Part shown: positions 51,209-58,934 of the stretch, in pieces
How the letters are laid out: every line of letters starts with the position of its first letter
Position numbering within the stretch: position 1 is the stretch's first letter
NCBI GenBank assembly: GCA_038243395.1
Contig: JBBSRC010000008.1
Coordinates: 10,375-74,374, forward strand
From: Gelidibacter sp038243395
GTDB taxonomy: Bacteria; Bacteroidota; Bacteroidia; Flavobacteriales; Flavobacteriaceae
Reading direction: 5' to 3'
Length of the DNA: 64,000 bases
Program-made: the position numbers and the translations under genes
Notes under the pieces: model-generated
Told to the model about the DNA's origin: nothing
The model's input: the letters and a program-made list of their open reading frames with translations, nothing else
Database searches by the model: none

Positions 51209-51265
51209 CTTCAACTTCAACTTCAACTTCAGTTTCAATTTCAACTTCAAATTCAATTTCAATTC
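51209..51265. repeat. TTCAAC hexamer repeat
   Basis: Begins with three near-perfect copies of CTTCAA and continues with TTCAAT, TTCAAA and TTCAAC variants up to about 51265. It lies just beyond the 3' end of the small coiled-coil gene. Confidence 0.75.
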
Positions 51266-51271
51266 CACTCC

Positions 51272-51472
51272 CTACTCCACCTCAAGCTGGTTCCTCAACT
51301 CGGTCAATTCCTTATTTAATTGATTTATAGAATCTTTCAGGACCTTCTCTCTTTCTATATGTTTCGTCATTTTCACTTGATAAGATTCAAAGATGTTCTT
51401 TGAATTCACATATTGAAATACGATTAGCAAAAACGCAAAGACAAATGCGTACATGAAGAGTTTTCCTTTCAT
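51272..51472 (-). CDS. 66-residue membrane-anchored coiled-coil protein
   Basis: The protein has an N-terminal helix of about residues 4-22 (LFMYAFVFAFLLIVFQYVNS), then a heptad-like segment (EREKVLKDSINQLNKELTEL) ending RNQLEVE. This suggests an inner-membrane anchor with a short coiled-coil tail. Similar short proteins follow this metallohydrolase in Flavobacteriaceae. It lies 6 bases after the PhnP-like gene on the same strand, so the two are cotranscribed. Function unknown. The stop is followed by the TTCAAC repeat. Confidence 0.8.
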   Translation of the reverse strand: MKGKLFMYAFVFAFLLIVFQYVNSKNIFESYQVKMTKHIEREKVLKDSINQLNKELTELRNQLEVE

Positions 51473-51478
51473 AATATT

Positions 51479-52240
51479 TTAAATGTTTATTACTAAATTA
51501 TCATACGCCAAAAAGACATTTTCAGGAAGCTTCTTTTCCACTTCCTCATGAAATCCTAGCATATGGCTGATATGCGTCAAATATGCACGTTCTGGTTTTA
51601 CTTGATTGATCAGTTCAAGTGCCTCTTTGAGATTGAAATGCGAAACATGCTCTGTTTCTCTTAATGCATTCACTACAAGCACTTTTACGCCTTTCAATTT
51701 TTTAATTTCAGAATTTTTAATCGTTTTCATATCTGTTAAATAGGCAAACTCCCCAAATCTGAAACCAAAAACTTGTAATTTATAGTGCAACCCATTGATA
51801 GGTATGACTTCCAATTTCCCTAGTCTAAAAGGTTTGTTTTCAATTATAATAGGCATTACCCCAGGAGCTCCTGCATATTTATTTTCGGTTTCGAAGATAT
51901 AATCAAATCGCTGCTTAAGGGCTTTTAAAACCCGCCGATGGGCATAGATAGGAATATCGCCCTGCTTAAAATAAAACGGCCTAATATCATCCAACCCAGC
52001 GGTGTGATCAGAATGTTCATGAGTAAAAACAACGCCATCTAGTTTGGTGCATTTGGCACGAAGCATCTGCTGCCTAAAATCTGGACCACAATCTACAACA
52101 TAAGTATAATCATTCCATTCTACCAAGACTGAAACGCGAAGGCGTTTATCTCTTGAATCCTCACTTAAACATACGGGATGAGTGCTTCCTATGACTGGAA
52201 TTCCTTGAGATGTACCTGTTCCTAAAAATGTGATTTTCAA
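51479..52240 (-). CDS. Metallo-beta-lactamase fold hydrolase (PhnP-like)
   Basis: 253 residues. Starts MKITFLGTGTSQGIPVIGST, the usual N-terminal strand and glycine-rich loop. The metal site is FTHEHSDHTAGLDDIRPF (H-x-H-x-D-H), followed by FAYLTDMKTI (Asp) and YLTHISHMLGFH (His). The family contains the phosphodiesterase PhnP and related RNase Z-like enzymes, so it probably hydrolyses a phosphoester. The start codon is TTG; no ATG was seen upstream in frame. It is divergent from the 52331 gene and shares a short upstream region with it. Confidence 0.92.
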   Translation of the reverse strand: MKITFLGTGTSQGIPVIGSTHPVCLSEDSRDKRLRVSVLVEWNDYTYVVDCGPDFRQQMLRAKCTKLDGVVFTHEHSDHTAGLDDIRPFYFKQGDIPIYAHRRVLKALKQRFDYIFETENKYAGAPGVMPIIIENKPFRLGKLEVIPINGLHYKLQVFGFRFGEFAYLTDMKTIKNSEIKKLKGVKVLVVNALRETEHVSHFNLKEALELINQVKPERAYLTHISHMLGFHEEVEKKLPENVFLAYDNLVINI

Positions 52241-52277
52241 AGGTGTCTTGTTTAGAACAAAAGTAGGTTTAATTTTT

Positions 52278-52306
52278 TGTTTGAGATAGCAATTAGGTAC
52301 CTTTGT
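52278..52306 (+). promoter_or_regulatory. Candidate promoter (TTG-N18-TACCTTTG) of the 52331 gene
   Basis: TTG at 52278-52280 and TACCTTTG at 52299-52306 are separated by 18 bases, a good -33/-7 pair. It forces the coding start to lie downstream, at ATG 52331 rather than at an upstream codon near 52277. Confidence 0.65.
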
Positions 52307-52330
52307 CGATTACAAAACTCAATCTACAAC

Positions 52331-53782
52331 ATGGAGATTACCTTAAAAGGCGACAGAGAATTTGAAGAAATTCCGTCATTAAAGACTAAAGCTCTTCGTA
52401 TTAATCTTAACGAGAATATTTACGGAACCTTTGCTGAAATTGGTGCTGGTCAAGAGACTGTAAGACAGTTTTTTAGGGCTGGCGGAAGTTCAGGAACTAT
52501 CGCTAAGGCCATGTCTGCATATGACAAAGATTTTAGTGATGCCATTTATGGCATTGAAGAAGATGGTCGCTATGTGACCGAAGCACGTTTACGAAAAATG
52601 TTGTCTCATGAAATCAACTTAATTGAAGAACGGCTTTCAAGAGATAAGCATCCCAATAAAATGTTTTTTTCTTATGCTAATACAGTAACCACGATTGATT
52701 TTGCAAAGCAATATAAAGGCCATGGTTGGGTAGGCATTAGATATCAAATCGATCATGAAAAACCTTATAACGAAATTATTCTTCATTTGCGTTTTAGGGA
52801 AAATGATGCACGTTTACAACAAGAAACACTTGGCATTTTAGGAACCAATCTTATCTATGGTGCTTATTACAAATATAATGAGCCTAAAAAGCTTTTACGT
52901 TATTTATATGATCATTTAGATCAGGATCAAATTGAAATTGATACAATTAACTTTTCAGGACCCATATTTGAAAACGTTGACAATCGTTTGATGAGTTTGC
53001 AACTGGTTAAAAACAACATGACCGATGCTGTTATGTTTGCGCCTGATGGGAATAATGTGCTCCCTGCAAAAATACTTTATAAGAAAAACATTTTGGCTTT
53101 ACGCGGCAGTTTCAGACCGGTAACCAAGGTAAATATTGACATGTTTGAGAAATCCTATGACATGTTTATCAAAGAAAACAAGGTGGATCCTGAAAATACC
53201 CAAGTTGTTTTTGAGATCACACTCTCCAATTTAAGGGCTGAAGGCGAAATTGATGAGCAGGATTTTATGGACAGAGCAAAACTGCTTTGTTCTTTGGGGC
53301 ATACCGTTTTAATTTCCAATTTTCAGGAGTATTATAAACTGGTCGAATATTTCTCCCAATATTCTAAAAACAGAATGGGATTGTCGATGGGTGTCAATAA
53401 TTTAGTGGATATTTTTGATGAAAAATATTACCGCCATTTAAGCGGTGGCATTTTGGAAGCTTTTGGAAAATTGTTTTTTAAGAATTTACGAGTGTATCTG
53501 TATCCTATGGTTAACGAGAGTGGTTCTTTGACCGACAGCGAGAATTTAAAAGTACATCCACGTATGAAGGAATTATATAAATTCTTTAAGTACAACGGAA
53601 AAGTAGTGGATATTACAGATTACGATCCATCCATCCTTACAATATTTTCAAGATCAGTTCTCAAATCCATTTCTGATGGTGATGAAGGTTGGGAAGATAT
53701 GTTGCCTTCAGGGGTTTCAAAAATCATCAAAGAAAAAAGCCTTTTTGGTTACGAAGCGGAAGAAGTTTTACGCAATGAATAA
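52331..53782 (+). CDS. Conserved Bacteroidota protein of unknown function
   Basis: 483 residues from the chosen start MEITLKGDREFEEIPSLKTK. It has a mixed alpha/beta pattern: LNENIYGTFAEIGAGQETVR and GGSSGTIAKAMSAYD near the start, SGPIFENVDNRLMSLQLVKN in the middle, GLSMGVNNLVDIFDEKYYRH later. No signal peptide or membrane span. From memory, homologues are sometimes labelled nicotinate-nucleotide adenylyltransferase, but the H-x-G-H type nucleotidyltransferase motif is not present, so that name is not supported. It stands alone with its own promoter and terminator. Confidence 0.8.
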   Translation: MEITLKGDREFEEIPSLKTKALRINLNENIYGTFAEIGAGQETVRQFFRAGGSSGTIAKAMSAYDKDFSDAIYGIEEDGRYVTEARLRKMLSHEINLIEERLSRDKHPNKMFFSYANTVTTIDFAKQYKGHGWVGIRYQIDHEKPYNEIILHLRFRENDARLQQETLGILGTNLIYGAYYKYNEPKKLLRYLYDHLDQDQIEIDTINFSGPIFENVDNRLMSLQLVKNNMTDAVMFAPDGNNVLPAKILYKKNILALRGSFRPVTKVNIDMFEKSYDMFIKENKVDPENTQVVFEITLSNLRAEGEIDEQDFMDRAKLLCSLGHTVLISNFQEYYKLVEYFSQYSKNRMGLSMGVNNLVDIFDEKYYRHLSGGILEAFGKLFFKNLRVYLYPMVNESGSLTDSENLKVHPRMKELYKFFKYNGKVVDITDYDPSILTIFSRSVLKSISDGDEGWEDMLPSGVSKIIKEKSLFGYEAEEVLRNE

Positions 53783-53785
53783 AAG

Positions 53786-53822
53786 AAAGACCTTAGTTTA
53801 AATTGCTAAGGTCTTTTTTTTT
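53786..53822 (+). terminator. Intrinsic terminator after the 52331 gene
   Basis: Eleven-base stem (AAAGACCTTAG at 53786-53796, CTAAGGTCTTT at 53806-53816) and 9-base loop, then T-run; convergent with bcp. Confidence 0.9.
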
Positions 53823-53841
53823 CTATTTTTATTATCATATA

Positions 53842-54294
53842 CTACTCCAAGATTTGCTCAGCGTGTATCTTAGCTTTTACGTTATCGATCACTTTTTCAA
53901 TGACCCCATTTTCATCAATCACAAAGGTCACCCGATGAATTCCATCAAAAGTGCGTCCCATGAATTTCTTTTCGCCCCATACACCAAAGGCCTTAATAAC
54001 TTCTTTATCTTCATCGGCCAATAAGGGATATGGAAATTTATATTTTTCTTTAAAATTCGATTGTCGCTTGGCACTATCTGCGCTAACGCCTAATATCTCA
54101 TAACCTTTATCCTTTAAATCAGCGTAATTGTCTCTAAGATTACAAGCTTCTGTTGTACAGGTCGGCGTGCTGGCTTTCGGATAGAAGAAAATTACTAACT
54201 TTTTTCCTTTATAATCTGACAATGAAATAGTATTTCCCTGTTCGTCTTTCGCTGAAAAATCTGGAGCTTTGTCTCCCGCTTTTAATTTGGTCAT
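53842..54294 (-). CDS. bcp: Thioredoxin-dependent thiol peroxidase (Bcp/PrxQ)
   Basis: 150 residues from the chosen start MTKLKAGDKAPDF. Thioredoxin-like fold with FYPKASTPTCTTEACNLRDN: peroxidatic Cys in TPTCTTEA and resolving Cys five residues on in EACN. VSADSAKRQSNF and KKFMGRTFDGIHRVTFVID complete the family pattern. It reduces peroxides with thioredoxin in the cytosol. The longer frame adds 15 codons that overlap the nth promoter region, so the shorter start is used. It is divergent from nth with 37 bases between the two ATGs. Confidence 0.95.
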   Translation of the reverse strand: MTKLKAGDKAPDFSAKDEQGNTISLSDYKGKKLVIFFYPKASTPTCTTEACNLRDNYADLKDKGYEILGVSADSAKRQSNFKEKYKFPYPLLADEDKEVIKAFGVWGEKKFMGRTFDGIHRVTFVIDENGVIEKVIDNVKAKIHAEQILE

Positions 54295-54302
54295 AACTGA
54301 TT

Positions 54303-54310
54303 TAAATTTG
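54303..54310 (+). promoter_or_regulatory. Candidate -7 box (TAAATTTG) for nth
   Basis: Fits TAnnTTTG, 21 bases before the ATG at 54332. It lies inside the short bcp/nth divergent gap and implies that the longer upstream start for nth is wrong. Confidence 0.5.
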
Positions 54311-54331
54311 ATATTTGTAAAAATACAACTT

Positions 54332-55000
54332 ATGACCAAACAAGAAAAGGTAGATTTTGTTATAAATACGTTAAACCAACTGTATCCAACAATTAGCGTA
54401 CCGCTCGACCATAAAGATCCTTATACACTTTTAATTGCCGTTTTGCTGTCTGCACAATGTACAGATGTCCGCGTAAACCAAATCACGCCGCTTCTTTTTG
54501 CAAAAGCTGACAATCCCTATGATATGATCAAACTCTCGGTGGACGAGATTCGAGATATTATAAGACCTGTCGGTTTATCGCCAATGAAAAGTAAAGGCAT
54601 ACATGGATTGTCGCACATTTTGATCGATAAACATAACGGACAAGTTCCTCATACCTATGAAGACTTGGAGGAATTACCTGCTGTTGGACACAAAACAGCG
54701 GCGGTTGTGATGTCTCAAGCCTTCGGAATTCAGGCTTTTCCAGTGGATACGCATATCCACAGATTAATGTACCGCTGGAATTTGACCAACGGAAAAAATG
54801 TTGTTCAAACAGAAAGAGATGCAAAACGGCTTTTTCCTGAAGCAACTTGGAACGAACTGCATTTACGGATTATATGGTATGGAAGGGAATATTCTCCTGC
54901 TCGAGGGTGGGATTTAGAGAAAGATATTATTACTAAAACTATTGGCAGGGCAAGTGTATTGAAAGAATACTATGGTAAGAAAAAACGACCTAAAATCTAA
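54332..55000 (+). CDS. nth: Endonuclease III lacking the iron-sulfur cluster
   Basis: 222 residues. The helix-hairpin-helix and catalytic Lys are in LEELPAVGHKTAAVV, and the catalytic Asp is in FPVDTHIHRLMYRW. The usual C-terminal C-x6-C-x2-C-x5-C cluster loop is gone: the C-terminus reads YGREYSPARGWDLEKDIITK and has no Cys. This form occurs in Bacteroidota from memory. It removes oxidised pyrimidines and cuts the abasic site. The start was chosen at ATG 54332 because of the upstream -7 box and the family's usual N-terminus (MTKQEKVDFV). Confidence 0.92.
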   Translation: MTKQEKVDFVINTLNQLYPTISVPLDHKDPYTLLIAVLLSAQCTDVRVNQITPLLFAKADNPYDMIKLSVDEIRDIIRPVGLSPMKSKGIHGLSHILIDKHNGQVPHTYEDLEELPAVGHKTAAVVMSQAFGIQAFPVDTHIHRLMYRWNLTNGKNVVQTERDAKRLFPEATWNELHLRIIWYGREYSPARGWDLEKDIITKTIGRASVLKEYYGKKKRPKI

Positions 55001-55097
55001 AATGAAATGAGCGTCACTGAGACGAAAGTTTAGCCATGCTGAAACTAAATTGTAGATTCGCTGATCCTAACGTTTTAATGACTTCTCCGAAATAAAA

Positions 55098-55133
55098 AAA
55101 GTCCCGACAAGTTATTTTGTCGGGACTTTTTCA
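55098..55133 (+). terminator. Intrinsic terminator between nth and the 47-residue gene
   Basis: Thirteen-base stem (AAAGTCCCGACAA at 55098-55110, TTGTCGGGACTTT at 55117-55129), 6-base loop, T-run. The A-run before it makes it usable in both directions. Confidence 0.92.
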
Positions 55134-55136
55134 ATC

Positions 55137-55280
55137 TTAGTTTAAAAGTACTGCAAATTTCAATTTACTACAATTTAAAACACTTAAAGCCTTAGAATAA
55201 TTCAAAAGAAAATTGACTGTTTCTTCCTTCGGATTTTGGTTGTTGTTTTTTTGGGAAAATTTAGAGTAGAGTTTTGCCAT
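55137..55280 (-). CDS. 47-residue conserved small protein
   Basis: Translated by hand. It starts MAKLYSKFSQKNNNQNPKEE and ends TVNFLLNYSKALSVLNCSK then LKFAVLLN. The TVNFLLNYSKALSV stretch is one I recall from short flavobacterial proteins near this sigma factor. One amphipathic helix, no signal peptide. It lies 60 bases downstream of the sigma factor on the same strand and ends at the terminator, so it may be the last cistron of the sigma-factor transcript. Function unknown. Confidence 0.7.
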   Translation of the reverse strand: MAKLYSKFSQKNNNQNPKEETVNFLLNYSKALSVLNCSKLKFAVLLN

Positions 55281-55340
55281 TATTAAGGATTTTATATGTG
55301 ATTAATACCCTATTAACGCATCACTACTTAGTTTAGTACA

Positions 55341-55925
55341 TCAATTAGTAAGAATTATATTTTTTTCCTCAATAACTTTTCTTAAATTAATTAATGCATA
55401 ACGCATTCTGCCTAAAGCAGTATTGATGCTCACTCCAGTTTTATCAGAGATCTCTTTAAAACTCATATCATTGTACATCCGCATAACCAAAACGTTTTTT
55501 TGATCCTCTGGTAATTCTTCAATCAAACGTCTCAAATCAGACTCTATTTGCTCTTTGATCATCCCTTTCTCAGCGTCTAAAGTTGAATCACTAAGCACCG
55601 AAAAAATACTAAACTCTCCAGTATTGGCAAACTTTGGCATACGCTTGCTTTTTCGGAAGTGATCGATGATCAAGTTATGTGCAATCCGCATAACCCAAGG
55701 TAAAAACTTACCTTCTTCATTGTATTTGCCTAATTTAAGGGTACGGATAACTTTGATAAAGGTGTCCTGAAAAATATCTTCAGTAAGATCTCTATCATAT
55801 ACTTTAGAATAGATAAAACTATAAATTTTTTGTTTATGTCTGGTGATCAATATGGAAAGTGCACTTTCGTCTCCTTTAACGTAATTGCTCACTAAAACAG
55901 CGTCTGCGATAAGTTCGTGATTCAT
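55341..55925 (-). CDS. ECF-type RNA polymerase sigma factor
   Basis: 194 residues with region 2 (LITRHKQKIYSFIYSKVYDR, DIFQDTFIKVIRTL, FLPWVMRIAHNLIIDHFRKS) and region 4 (LPEDQKNVLVMRMYNDMSFK, EISDKTGVSINTALGRMRYA). It lacks regions 1 and 3, so it is an ECF sigma. It would direct transcription of a stress or envelope regulon; no anti-sigma gene is next to it. The 5' leader holds a 14-base inverted repeat whose inner arm reaches into the start codon (see 55924-55989), so translation may be controlled. The start ATG is at 55925. Confidence 0.93.
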   Translation of the reverse strand: MNHELIADAVLVSNYVKGDESALSILITRHKQKIYSFIYSKVYDRDLTEDIFQDTFIKVIRTLKLGKYNEEGKFLPWVMRIAHNLIIDHFRKSKRMPKFANTGEFSIFSVLSDSTLDAEKGMIKEQIESDLRRLIEELPEDQKNVLVMRMYNDMSFKEISDKTGVSINTALGRMRYALINLRKVIEEKNIILTN

Positions 55926-55989
55926 AATATTACTTTAATAGCTTGGAATACCTCCTCGCTTGTGGTTAATTGATATAAAGTAATATTAT
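55924..55989 (-). promoter_or_regulatory. Leader inverted repeat reaching the sigma-factor start codon
   Basis: Arms at 55924-55937 and 55976-55989; the core is AATATTACTTTA with TAAAGTAATATT, extended by two more base pairs. On the minus-strand RNA the second arm ends in the AU of the start codon. A GAGGAGG-type word lies in the 38-base loop, 25 bases before the ATG. This could be a translation-controlling hairpin. Confidence 0.55.
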
Positions 55990-56120
55990 ATAATAGGCAA
56001 CTCTGTTTTAGAAATTTGTGGTCAAATATAACAACAATCATTTCTATAATACAAAAAAAGATCATAAAATTTAACATTTAATTGCACAATAACTTCTTTT
56101 CACTACAGCATTAGTTGTGG

Positions 56121-56129
56121 TATCTTTGC
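56121..56129 (+). promoter_or_regulatory. Candidate -7 box (TATCTTTGC) for uvrA
   Basis: Full match to TAnnTTTGC. It lies 16-22 bases before the candidate ATGs at 56145 and 56151 and after the upstream TTG at 56115, so the longer start is excluded. Confidence 0.6.
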
Positions 56130-56144
56130 ATTCTTATATGCTAT

Positions 56145-58934
56145 ATGACTATGAACGTTAACCTATCCGAAGTAAATCCGAAACAAAATATTATCATTAA
56201 AGGTGCCAATCTTCACAATCTTAAAAATATAGATGTGGTGATCCCCCGCAACAAATTGGTGGTTATTACCGGATTATCAGGTTCAGGTAAGTCGAGTTTA
56301 GCTTTTGACACGCTTTATGCTGAGGGCCAACGACGCTATGTTGAAAGTTTATCAAGCTATGCGCGTCAGTTTTTGGGACGACTCAACAAGCCAAAAGTAG
56401 ATTATATCAAAGGGATTGCTCCTGCGATTGCCATTGAGCAAAAAGTCAATTCTACCAATCCACGATCTACCGTGGGCACAACAACAGAAATTTATGATTA
56501 TTTAAAGTTGTTATTTGCTAGAATCGGAAAAACTTACTCGCCAATTTCGGGCAATTTAGTCAAAAAACACACAACTGCGGATGTTTTAAATTTAGTGAAG
56601 TCTTTTGAAGAGGGCGAAAAGTTACTTCTCCTCGCTCCTATTATATTAGAAGATGGTCGTACTATGACCGATAAGCTAAAAGTACTTCAGCAGCAAGGTT
56701 ACGCGAGAGTGCACTATAAAAATGACGTACTTCGAATTGAGGACGCCATTGAAATTGGTATCAAACAAGATGTCTTTTTGGTAGTTGACAGAATTATCGT
56801 CAAACATGAGGAGGATTTTTATAATAGATTGGCGGACGCTATTGAAACTTCATTTTTTGAAGGTAAAGGCACGGCTATCATCGAGTTACTTTCGGATCAT
56901 AAACAAACCGCTTTCAACAATAAATTTGAATTGGATGGCATGACTTTTTTGGAGCCGAATGTGCATTTGTTTAGCTTCAATAATCCTTATGGCGCTTGCC
57001 CTAAATGTGAGGGCTATGGCGATGTCATCGGCATTGATGAAGAATTAGTCATTCCAAATACGGCACTTTCGGTTTATGAAAATGCTGTTTTTCCTTGGCG
57101 TGGTGAGAGCATGAGTTGGTTCAGGGACCAATTAGTCAATAATTCACATAAATTTGATTTCCCGATTCACAAACCTTATTTTCAGTTGACCAATGCTCAA
57201 AAACAACTCATTTGGGAGGGTAACAAATTTTTTACAGGTTTAAATGATTTCTTTGCAGAGTTAGAATCAAAAGCTTACAAAATTCAGAATCGTGTCATGC
57301 TTTCGCGTTATAGAGGAAAAACCAAATGTAGCTTATGTCATGGGAAGCGTTTGCGCCCTGAAGCCAATTATGTGAAAATTGATGGTGTTACTATTACTGA
57401 TTTGGTAACCATGCCATTGGACAAACTGGCTCAATTTTTTAATCAGTTGGAACTTAACGAGTACGATGCGACTATCGCAAAGCGCTTATTGAAAGAAATT
57501 ATCAATAGACTTTCTTTCCTATTTAATGTGGGACTTGATTACTTAACGCTAAACAGAAAATCGAACACCTTATCGGGTGGTGAAAGCCAGCGTATCAATT
57601 TAGCAACTTCCCTAGGTAGTAGTTTAGTGGGTTCCATGTATATTCTCGATGAACCGAGTATCGGTCTACATCCTAAAGACACCGAAAAACTCATTGTAGT
57701 ATTAAAAGCGTTACGCGATTTGGGAAACACCGTTATTGTGGTGGAACATGATGAAGATATCATGCAAGCATCTGACGAAATCATAGATATTGGCCCCGAA
57801 GCAGGAACCTTGGGCGGCGAAGTTGTAGCCGCAGGAAGTTACAGCGATATTCTAAAATCGAATTCATTAACGGCACAATATTTAAATGGTAAACTCAAAA
57901 TTGAAGTCCCAAAAAAACGTCGTACCTCAAAATATCAAATTGAAATTATAGGGGCCAGAGAGCATAACTTACAGAATATAGATGTCACTTTTCCCTTAGA
58001 AATGCTCACTGTAGTTACGGGTGTTTCAGGAAGTGGTAAAAGCACTTTGGTCAAAAAGATTTTATATCCAGCAATTCAAAAACATTTGACAGGATTTGGG
58101 GATAAAGCAGGTCAGTTTACCGAACTAAAAGGAAATTACACTAACGTCAAGCATATTGAGTTTGTAGATCAGAATCCCATTGGACGCTCGTCGCGTTCTA
58201 ACCCTGTAACTTACGTTAAAGCCTACGATGATATTAGAGCATTGTATGCTAACCAGAAATTGAGCAAAATAAGAAATTATCAAGCGAAACATTTCAGTTT
58301 TAACGTCGATGGCGGCCGCTGTGAAACCTGTAAAGGTGATGGCGAAGTGACCATTGAAATGCAGTTTATGGCGGATGTGCACTTAACCTGTGAAACTTGC
58401 AACGGCAAACGATTTAAAAAAGAAGTTTTGGAAGTTACTTTTGAACATAAAAATATTGATGACATTCTCAGTATGACTATTGACGATGCGATCGCTTTTT
58501 TTGGAAAATACGACCAGACCAAAATACAAAGCAAACTACAGCCTTTACAGGACGTTGGATTAGGCTATGTGACTTTGGGCCAGAGTTCTTCCACACTTTC
58601 TGGCGGAGAGGCACAACGCATCAAATTAGCCACTTTTTTAGGCAAAGGTTCTAGAAGTGATAATGCCTTATTTATATTTGATGAGCCCACAACAGGATTA
58701 CACTTTCATGATATTAAAAAGCTCTTGAAATCGTTTCAAGCTTTGATAGCACAAGGTCATTCCATTATTGTGGTTGAACATAATCTTGAATTGATCAAAT
58801 GTGCTGATTATATTATTGACTTAGGTCCTGGAGGAGGCGAACGCGGTGGTAAATTAGTAGCCACTGGCACACCTGAGGAAATCGTTAAGAATAAAAATTC
58901 AGTAATTGGAACGTATTTGAAAGAGAAGATTTAG
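56145..58934 (+). CDS. uvrA: UvrA excinuclease ABC subunit A
   Basis: 929 residues from the ATG at 56145; ATG 56151 is equally possible. Two ABC ATPase halves: Walker A sites TGLSGSGKSSLAFDTLY and VTGVSGSGKSTLVKKI, signatures LSGGESQRINLATSLG and LSGGEAQRIKLATFLG, Walker B sites LDEPSIGLHP and IFDEPTTGLHF. The second zinc finger is complete (CETCKGDGEV ... CETCNGKRF). The first has only the second Cys pair (GACPKCEGYG), as the usual first pair before FSFNNP is missing. It scans DNA for bulky damage with UvrB. It is a single gene with its own promoter. Confidence 0.96.
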   Translation: MTMNVNLSEVNPKQNIIIKGANLHNLKNIDVVIPRNKLVVITGLSGSGKSSLAFDTLYAEGQRRYVESLSSYARQFLGRLNKPKVDYIKGIAPAIAIEQKVNSTNPRSTVGTTTEIYDYLKLLFARIGKTYSPISGNLVKKHTTADVLNLVKSFEEGEKLLLLAPIILEDGRTMTDKLKVLQQQGYARVHYKNDVLRIEDAIEIGIKQDVFLVVDRIIVKHEEDFYNRLADAIETSFFEGKGTAIIELLSDHKQTAFNNKFELDGMTFLEPNVHLFSFNNPYGACPKCEGYGDVIGIDEELVIPNTALSVYENAVFPWRGESMSWFRDQLVNNSHKFDFPIHKPYFQLTNAQKQLIWEGNKFFTGLNDFFAELESKAYKIQNRVMLSRYRGKTKCSLCHGKRLRPEANYVKIDGVTITDLVTMPLDKLAQFFNQLELNEYDATIAKRLLKEIINRLSFLFNVGLDYLTLNRKSNTLSGGESQRINLATSLGSSLVGSMYILDEPSIGLHPKDTEKLIVVLKALRDLGNTVIVVEHDEDIMQASDEIIDIGPEAGTLGGEVVAAGSYSDILKSNSLTAQYLNGKLKIEVPKKRRTSKYQIEIIGAREHNLQNIDVTFPLEMLTVVTGVSGSGKSTLVKKILYPAIQKHLTGFGDKAGQFTELKGNYTNVKHIEFVDQNPIGRSSRSNPVTYVKAYDDIRALYANQKLSKIRNYQAKHFSFNVDGGRCETCKGDGEVTIEMQFMADVHLTCETCNGKRFKKEVLEVTFEHKNIDDILSMTIDDAIAFFGKYDQTKIQSKLQPLQDVGLGYVTLGQSSSTLSGGEAQRIKLATFLGKGSRSDNALFIFDEPTTGLHFHDIKKLLKSFQALIAQGHSIIVVEHNLELIKCADYIIDLGPGGGERGGKLVATGTPEEIVKNKNSVIGTYLKEKI

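Larger units (their letters stand above)
50863..51271. other. 409-base gap with two simple-sequence repeat stretches
   Basis: No gene. A G/T-rich stretch around 50910-50976 repeats GTTTAGG and GTTAAGG-type words. A C/T/A-rich stretch around 51209-51265 repeats the hexamer TTCAAC and related forms. The rest shows nothing that I can name. Confidence 0.6.
55001..55340. other. Gap after nth with terminator and a small gene
   Basis: Contains the terminator at 55098 and the 47-residue minus-strand gene at 55137-55280. Nothing else is recognisable. Confidence 0.6.

Noticed and set aside
51209..51265. CRISPR-like array in the TTCAAC tract
   Set aside because: The units are 6 bases with no unique spacers, so it is a simple repeat.
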